Program-made: the position numbers and the translations under genes
Shown here: in pieces, positions 42,842 through 47,825 of the stretch
Layout of the letters: every line of letters starts with the position of its first letter
Numbering within the stretch: position 1 is the stretch's first letter
Notes under the pieces: model-generated
Seen by the model: only the letters and a program-made list of their open reading frames with translations
What the model was told of the DNA's origin: nothing
Database searches by the model: none
Assembly: GCA_903929795.1 (NCBI GenBank)
Contig: CAIYWC010000204.1
Coordinates: 1 to 47,825 of the forward strand
Direction: 5' to 3'
Origin: an uncultured Myxococcales bacterium
Lineage (GTDB): Bacteria; Myxococcota_A; UBA9042
DNA: 47,825 nucleotides

Positions 42842-44161
42842 ATGTTGCAGACCAAGACGCTCATTTTTGGCGGTGGCCTGACCGGCCTGTCGACGGCGTA
42901 CCATTTGGACAAGCGCGCGGCGGCGCGGCCGGAGTTGGGCGATTGGCTGCTGATCGAGCGCGACGACCGGCTGGGCGGCCTGACGCGCACGGAAATCATC
43001 CGCGGCTACCACTTTGACCACACCGGCCACTGGCTGCACCTGCGCCACGCGGAGATGAAAGCCTTTGTAAATGAGGTGATGGGCGACGACATGCTGATGG
43101 TCGCGCGCAAGAGCCGCATCTGGTCGCACGGCGTGCTGACGCATTTTCCGTTCCAGCAAAACCTCCACGGCTTGCCGCTGGACGTGGTGCACGAGTGCCT
43201 GATGGGCGCGATCGAGTCGGCGATCCGGGAGGCGAAGGCGCCGATTGATGCCAGTAATTTCAAGGATTTCTGCCTGCAGCGCTTTGGCAAAGGCATCACG
43301 GATCGCTTCATGGTGCCGTACAACACCAAGCTCTGGGGCTGCGAACCTGAGGAAATCACTGCGGATTGGTGCACGCGCTTCTTGCCCAAGCCCAACCTGT
43401 CGCAGATCACGGCCGGCGCGCTCGGCATCGTCGACGACGCCGCGGGCTACAACGCGCAGTTCACCTACCCACGGCAGGGCGGCATCGAGGCGTTTGCCAG
43501 TCGCATTGCCGGGCACTTGCCAGCGCGCAAAGTCAAGCTGTCCACGACGCCGGTGGCCATCGATTTTGCCCGAAAACAGTGCACGCTGTCGAACGGCGAG
43601 GTCGTGCAGTACGAGCACCTGGTCTCGTCGATTCCACTGCCGGAACTTCTGAAATTGGCTACGGATTTGCCGGTTGACGTGCGCGACGCGGCGGCCAAGC
43701 TGCGCTGCACGAGCCTGCGCTACCTGAACTACGGCATCAAGCGACCGCACGTGCTGGACGACATCCAGTGGCTGTATGTACCTGAAAACAAATATCCATT
43801 TTACCGCATCGGCTCGTTCAGCAACGCGGTCGCCAGCTTGGCGCCGCCGGACAGTTCGAGCTTGTATGTGGAAGTCGCGAACAACATGAATCCGAGCGAC
43901 GCGGAAGTGAAGATCGCCGTCCGGCAATTCCTGCGCGAACACGGGTGGTTAGGCGACGATTCCGAAGTGGAAGTCGAGGAAGTGCGGCACATCAAATACG
44001 GCTACGTCATCTTTGACGGGCCCTATTTTGCCGCCAAGGAGAGGCTGCTGCCGTACCTGCGCGGCCAGAACGTGCAGTCGCTGGGCCGCTACGGCGCGTG
44101 GGTGTACGCGTCGATGGAAGACGCGCTGATGGACGGCTACCAATTTGCCCAAGGTCTTTGA
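42842..44161 (+). CDS. FAD-dependent amine oxidase/UGM-like flavoprotein
   Basis: A 439-aa protein. The N-terminal dinucleotide fold LIFGGGLTGLSTAYHLD and LIERDDRLGGLTRTE bind FAD. FMVPYNTKLWGCEPEEITAD is typical of protoporphyrinogen-oxidase-like and UDP-galactopyranose-mutase-like proteins found in polysaccharide loci. The C-terminus (SLGRYGAWVYASMEDALMDG) contains the FAD-contacting end. Starts 9 nt after ribA and is followed by a glycosyltransferase and a polysaccharide deacetylase, suggesting sugar-nucleotide or cell-envelope glycan work; the substrate is unknown. Confidence 0.8.
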   Translation: MLQTKTLIFGGGLTGLSTAYHLDKRAAARPELGDWLLIERDDRLGGLTRTEIIRGYHFDHTGHWLHLRHAEMKAFVNEVMGDDMLMVARKSRIWSHGVLTHFPFQQNLHGLPLDVVHECLMGAIESAIREAKAPIDASNFKDFCLQRFGKGITDRFMVPYNTKLWGCEPEEITADWCTRFLPKPNLSQITAGALGIVDDAAGYNAQFTYPRQGGIEAFASRIAGHLPARKVKLSTTPVAIDFARKQCTLSNGEVVQYEHLVSSIPLPELLKLATDLPVDVRDAAAKLRCTSLRYLNYGIKRPHVLDDIQWLYVPENKYPFYRIGSFSNAVASLAPPDSSSLYVEVANNMNPSDAEVKIAVRQFLREHGWLGDDSEVEVEEVRHIKYGYVIFDGPYFAAKERLLPYLRGQNVQSLGRYGAWVYASMEDALMDGYQFAQGL

Positions 44162-44244
44162 AGGCCGCGCACTTGACCAACTGACCGGCATTTCAGACAG
44201 TACGGCCCCCCGAACCGGTCGTCCCGGCGGGTGGCGGAGGCGAC

Positions 44245-45006
44245 GTGGCAGCGAGATCAGCAGCGAAACCAGCAGCGGCGAGTACAGCGGACAGCGGTGC
44301 GCCGGAGCTCAGCGTCGTCATCCCATGCTACAACGAGGAAGGCATCCTCTGGTCGTCCGTCACAGAGCTGCACGCGGGCCTGAAGACGCTGGGTCGGCCG
44401 TTCGAGATCCTGATCAGCGAAAACGGCTCCAAGGACCAGACGCGCGCGATCGCCGACAAGCTGAGCCGCAACTTTCCGGAAGTACGCGCGATTTCGTCGG
44501 ACGAGCCGAATTACGGCAAGGCGCTCCGGCGCGGCATCGAGGCGGCGCGGGGCAAGTACGTGCTGTGCGACGAGATCGACCTGTGCGATCTCGATTTTCA
44601 CAAGCGCGCGCTGGCTATCCTGGACGCTGGACGCGCCGACATGGTGATTGGCTCCAAGGCGCACCGCGACGCCAAGGACGAGCGCCCGCTGACCCGCCGC
44701 GCAGCGACGGCGGTGATGAACGGCCTGTTGCGCGTGGTGCTGGGCTTCAAGGGCACGGACACGCACGGCCTCAAGGCGTTCAACCGCGAAAAAATGCTGT
44801 ACACGGTCAGCAAATGCGTGGTGGATCGCGACCTTTTTGCCAGCGAGCTTGTCGTGCGCGCCCAGCGCTATGACGTGCGGATCATCGAGATTCCGATCAT
44901 CATACACGAGAAGCGGCCGCCAAGCATCCATTTGTTCAAGCGGGTTCCCAATGTCTTGAAAGGACTGGTGAAATTGTTTTACGTGGTGCGAATTCGCAAC
45001 CGGTGA
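44245..45006 (+). CDS. Family 2 glycosyltransferase
   Basis: A 253-aa GT-A fold enzyme with a GTG start (GGAGG 4-5 nt upstream). Signature segments: ELSVVIPCYNEEGILWSSV (N-terminal strand), FEILISENGSKDQTRAIADK, NYGKALRRGIEAARGKYVLC and the acidic region LCDEIDLCDLDF in the DxD position. No transmembrane helices at the C-terminus, but basic ends (VLKGLVKLFYVVRIRNR). Similar to dolichyl-phosphate-mannose-synthase-type GT2 proteins; donor and acceptor unknown. Confidence 0.88.
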   Translation: MAARSAAKPAAASTADSGAPELSVVIPCYNEEGILWSSVTELHAGLKTLGRPFEILISENGSKDQTRAIADKLSRNFPEVRAISSDEPNYGKALRRGIEAARGKYVLCDEIDLCDLDFHKRALAILDAGRADMVIGSKAHRDAKDERPLTRRAATAVMNGLLRVVLGFKGTDTHGLKAFNREKMLYTVSKCVVDRDLFASELVVRAQRYDVRIIEIPIIIHEKRPPSIHLFKRVPNVLKGLVKLFYVVRIRNR

Positions 45007-45027
45007 CCGCCTCATGACCTGGAAAAG

Positions 45028-45975
45028 ATGACCGAGCCGCGCCGCAGAGCAGCAGTGAACGTGGATGTCGACGGCTTGTACCTGTACGACCGCATCCATG
45101 GCCATGCCCGAAGCTCTGGAAATACAGCGGAATTCTCGGCCGCGGCGCATGATCCGACGGCTTGGACCAAGGGCGTCACGCGCTTTCTCGACCTGTTCGC
45201 GCGGTGCGATGTCACTGGGACGTTTTTTGTCGTCGCTCAGGACCTCGCGCACCCGGAAGTGCGCGCCGTTCTGGCGGAATGTGTGGCGGCGGGCCACGAG
45301 ATCGCCAGCCATAGCTTGACGCATCCGTACACGCTGAGTCGTCTGCCAGACGCCGCGATGGCCGCAGAATTATCCAATGCGCGCAAGCAGTTGCAGGACG
45401 CAACCGGCCAGAGCGTCAGCGGTTTTCGCGCGCCAGGGTACGTGCTGTCGGACGCGCTGCTGCGGGCGATCGCGGACGCGGGCCACACGTACGACAGCTC
45501 GCGCTTTCCGTGTCCGCCATACCAGCTCGCCAAGGCCGCCGTCATCGGTTTGTACCGCGCGCATGGCCGGCCGTCGGGCAGCATTCCGGAGTGGCCCAAC
45601 GTGTGGTTTGGCAAGCGCACGCCGTATGTCGACCGCCTGGCGGATGGCCGCGCGCTGGTGGAGCTGCCGATCGCGACCTTGCCGGGCACGCGGCTGCCGT
45701 ACATTGGCACGTCGCTGATCGCCATCGGTGCGCTGGGTTACGACGCGATCGCGCCGCTGCTCGCCCGCACGGACTGGCTGAATTTCGAGTGCCACGCCAT
45801 CGATCTGACCGACCACGTGGCCGATGGCATCCCGGCGCGGCTGGCCGTTCAGCCCGACCAGCGCGTGCCGCTGGCCAAGAAGTGGCCGCTTTTTGTCCGT
45901 GCGCTGGAGAGCCTGGCGCGGCACCACGAGGTGCGGACGCTGGGGCACTGGGCGGAATCTCCAGATCGATTTTAA
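45028..45975 (+). CDS. Polysaccharide deacetylase (NodB/CE4-like)
   Basis: A 315-aa protein. The CE4 motifs are present: NVDVDGLYLYDR (motif 1 acidic pair), GHEIASHSLTHPYTLSRL (motif 2, the metal-binding SHSxTH) and FRAPGYVLSDALLRAIADAG (motif 3, RxPG). The C-terminal half (about 170-300) is longer than the minimal NodB domain. It would remove N-acetyl groups from a polysaccharide or glycan precursor, in line with the GT2 and flavoprotein genes immediately upstream (21 nt after the GT2 stop). Confidence 0.88.
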   Translation: MTEPRRRAAVNVDVDGLYLYDRIHGHARSSGNTAEFSAAAHDPTAWTKGVTRFLDLFARCDVTGTFFVVAQDLAHPEVRAVLAECVAAGHEIASHSLTHPYTLSRLPDAAMAAELSNARKQLQDATGQSVSGFRAPGYVLSDALLRAIADAGHTYDSSRFPCPPYQLAKAAVIGLYRAHGRPSGSIPEWPNVWFGKRTPYVDRLADGRALVELPIATLPGTRLPYIGTSLIAIGALGYDAIAPLLARTDWLNFECHAIDLTDHVADGIPARLAVQPDQRVPLAKKWPLFVRALESLARHHEVRTLGHWAESPDRF

Positions 45976-45990
45976 AAACAAGGAGTTACG

Positions 45991-46452
45991 ATGGCGACTG
46001 CGCTTGAAAATGAGCTGATGGAACAGATGAAAGTGTGCATGAAGTCGGGCGACAAGGTCGGCCTGGCGGCGGTGCGCATGGTGCGGACCAAGGTGATGGA
46101 GAAGCGGACGGCGAAGAATGCTGCTGAAATCACGGATGAAGTGGTCGTGGACGTCATCCGCAACTACGTCAAGGTGCTGCAGGGCTCCATCGACGAACTG
46201 AAGGCCGGCGGCGCGAGCGACGAGGAAGAGAACATCGCGCAAATGATATTGGAGATCAAATACTTGGATCGTTTCCTGCCCAAGCTGCTGGGCGAAGCGG
46301 AGACCGCCGCGATCGTCAACGAGATCCTGACGCGCGAAGGCATCACTGACCCGAAGATGTTCGGCAAGGCGACCGGACTGATCATGAAAGACCACAAGGG
46401 CAAGGTTGATCCGGGCCTGGTCAGCAAGCTGATCAAGGCCAAGCTTGGGTAA
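45991..46452 (+). CDS. yqeY: GatB/YqeY domain protein
   Basis: A 153-aa helical protein of the YqeY family, starting MATALENELMEQMKVCMKSG. It contains RMVRTKVMEKRTAKNAAEIT and the conserved end DPKMFGKATGLIMKDHKGKV. YqeY resembles the tail domain of GatB, an amidotransferase subunit, but its role is poorly known; it is thought to act with tRNA. AAGGAG lies before the ATG. Confidence 0.93.
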   Translation: MATALENELMEQMKVCMKSGDKVGLAAVRMVRTKVMEKRTAKNAAEITDEVVVDVIRNYVKVLQGSIDELKAGGASDEEENIAQMILEIKYLDRFLPKLLGEAETAAIVNEILTREGITDPKMFGKATGLIMKDHKGKVDPGLVSKLIKAKLG

Positions 46453-46455
46453 AAC

Positions 46456-47496
46456 TTAGCGATTCTCGCGCAGCCAGCGCGTATGCCCGACCACGTCGTC
46501 GGACGGCTCCAGCGCGCCTGCCGTGCAGCGTTTCGCGCGCTTTTTGCCCAGTAAATCCAAGTGTTGATCCGCCAGCAGGCACCGCGCCAGGTCGATCGCC
46601 GGGCTGCCCAACGCCGGCATCGCGCGTTCCACGCCCAGTGCGTCCAGCTGCGGCGCATCCCGCTTGCTGGCCAAATCCATGGAAACAAAGGCAATTCGAC
46701 CAGACACGACCGACCGCTGCACGTCCACGTTCTCGGCCTGGCGCTGCGACACACTGAACGCGTTTGGCGCGCCGAGCAGCAGGCTGTCGGTCACCAGCAG
46801 CCGCGGTTTCTCCTGTAAGTCTGCGGCGATCGCGATCGATGGTCCGGCGTTGTAGGCGATCGTCGCGGAGATCACGTCCAGCTGCGCCGCGCCCGCCAGG
46901 TAAATTGGCGCGCCATCGGTCGACGGCGCCGGATGCAGCGTCACCAGGCTCGCGATCAGCCGCAGCTGCGCCGTGCCAACCAGCGCGATCGCCGCGCCCG
47001 TGTCCGCCAGGTTGTGGCTCCACCGCGTCCGCACGGCCACGATCGTTCCCGCGCTGGCCCACAGCCCGCCGCCCGCGCGCCGGGTCGCCGTGTTGTCGTG
47101 GATCTGGCAGTCCGTCAGCCGCAGCGCCGCGTCCGCCGTCATCTGGATCGCGCCACCCTGCTCCGCGCGCCCGCCCGTCAGCGTCACGCCTGCGAGCGCC
47201 AGCCGCACGCCCGCCACCGGCAGCGTCAGCACGCGGCCCTGACCGCCCGCGTCCAGCACGACCTCGCCCGCGCCGAGCCGCTGCAGCGTCGCCGCATGCG
47301 CCACGACAAACCGCGCGCCGCGAAACACACCAGGCTTGAGGCAAATCAACGGGTTGTCGGCGCGATCCAGGGCCTGCTGGATCGCCGCAGCGCCGCCCTC
47401 GGGCGCCAGCGTGACGGTGCACGGCGCGGGCGCGACATGGGTCAGCAGCGTCAACGATGTCAGGAGTGCCAGAAGCATCGCCGCGAACGGTAGCAA
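46456..47496 (-). CDS. Exported right-handed beta-helix repeat protein
   Basis: A 346-aa protein with a signal peptide (MLPFAAMLLALLTSLTLLTH, then VAPAP). The body consists of short repeats with GGAIQMTADAALRLTDCQIH, GGGLWASAGTIVAVRTRWSH and similar, the GG-(G/A)-(I/L)...L-x-L...N pattern of parallel beta-helix/POMP-like proteins. C-terminal Cys residues (ARCLLADQHL, RCTAGALEP) are probably disulfide bonded. Converges on yqeY. Probably a cell-surface protein; function unknown. Confidence 0.78.
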   Translation of the reverse strand: MLPFAAMLLALLTSLTLLTHVAPAPCTVTLAPEGGAAAIQQALDRADNPLICLKPGVFRGARFVVAHAATLQRLGAGEVVLDAGGQGRVLTLPVAGVRLALAGVTLTGGRAEQGGAIQMTADAALRLTDCQIHDNTATRRAGGGLWASAGTIVAVRTRWSHNLADTGAAIALVGTAQLRLIASLVTLHPAPSTDGAPIYLAGAAQLDVISATIAYNAGPSIAIAADLQEKPRLLVTDSLLLGAPNAFSVSQRQAENVDVQRSVVSGRIAFVSMDLASKRDAPQLDALGVERAMPALGSPAIDLARCLLADQHLDLLGKKRAKRCTAGALEPSDDVVGHTRWLRENR

Positions 47497-47570
47497 AGCC
47501 GCGCCGACTTGCCCAACCTCCGCACCGCGCCTACATTGGCGTGGGCTGATCCCGGTACCTGAGGTGCAAG

Positions 47571-47825
47571 ATGGCGGCGTTGCAGTGGTGTCTCGGAAGC
47601 GCGGCTGTGGTGGCGTTGGCGGCGTGCGGCGCGAATTCCGGCGCCAGCGGGGTTGATGCCGTGGCGACAGACACCGGCGACAGCCAGATCGCGCCAGAAG
47701 ACAGCCAGGACGCAGCCGGGACGGATACGCTCACGCCGGATGCGGTCACGCCGGATGCGCTTGGGGATGCAACCGACGCTGTGGTCTACGAAATCTGGAT
47801 CGACTCGGACGTGCCGCCACCAGAC
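47571..47825 (+). CDS. Lipoprotein with Asp/Thr-rich linker, partial
   Basis: MAALQWCLGSAAVVALAACG is a lipoprotein signal with a Cys in LAAC at about residue 19. It is followed by a low-complexity linker (VATDTGDSQIAPEDSQDAAG, DTLTPDAVTPDALGDATDAV), and the frame is open to the window edge. This linker style is common in surface lipoproteins of Myxococcota. GAGG lies 7 nt before the ATG. The functional domain is outside the window. Confidence 0.75.
   Translation, partial: MAALQWCLGSAAVVALAACGANSGASGVDAVATDTGDSQIAPEDSQDAAGTDTLTPDAVTPDALGDATDAVVYEIWIDSDVPPPD

Overview
The window is GC-rich DNA with two clearly different halves. The organism is probably a member of the Myxococcota (old 'Deltaproteobacteria'). 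This is inferred from the high GC, the secreted and lipoprotein style (a Cys lipobox followed by an Asp/Thr/Ala-rich spacer at 47571) and the mix of housekeeping genes. It is not proven by a marker gene.

Positions 1 to about 29,166 look like one integrated mobile element, whose left end lies outside the window. Its right boundary is a tRNA-Arg(UCU) gene (29166-29239, minus strand). A tyrosine recombinase (27822-29036) and an excisionase-like HTH gene (27260) sit at the 3' end of that tRNA. Apart from these two genes, all cargo is on the minus strand. Reading leftwards from the integrase, the cargo is: a 567-aa protein of unknown function; a repeat-rich, AT-richer stretch (24780-24915) that may be an origin, centromere or operator; a ParB-like protein with a long acidic N-terminus; a polymerase-like protein with family-A-type palm motifs behind a large nested inverted repeat; a run of small element genes; and a second ParB-like gene followed by the broken end of a paralogue.

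The left part of the element is a defence island. A type I restriction-modification operon (hsdM, hsdS, hsdR) carries four extra genes between hsdS and hsdR: a TIR-like nucleotide-binding protein, a protein with a HEPN-like RX5H motif, an ABC/OLD-type ATPase and a Toprim (DUF3226-like) partner. Next to it, behind its own leader, is an operon encoding a ThiS/MoaD-like ubiquitin-like protein ending in GGSK, an E2-like protein with a coiled coil and a HPHV...GVPC active-site signature, and a JAB/JAMM metalloprotease cut by the window edge. This is a bacterial ubiquitin-like conjugation module; the E1 is expected just outside the window. An identical 17-bp near-palindrome lies in the leader of this operon (2137) and in the leader of the RM operon (13092). 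It could be a shared operator or the scar of a cassette insertion.

Positions 29,240 to 47,825 are ordinary chromosome: typA, a DsbA/FrnE-like lipoprotein, a GST, class I fumarase, a Bax-inhibitor-1 family protein, a PilT-like protein that has lost its ATPase residues, a PhaR-type regulator, a NUDIX hydrolase, tyrS, yebC, a RibBA whose DHBP-synthase half looks dead, then a plus-strand run of flavoprotein, GT2, polysaccharide deacetylase and yqeY, and finally a beta-helix exported protein and a partial lipoprotein. A TGCGTCA/TGACGCA motif is clustered upstream of the phaR-like gene and occurs as a palindrome upstream of typA.
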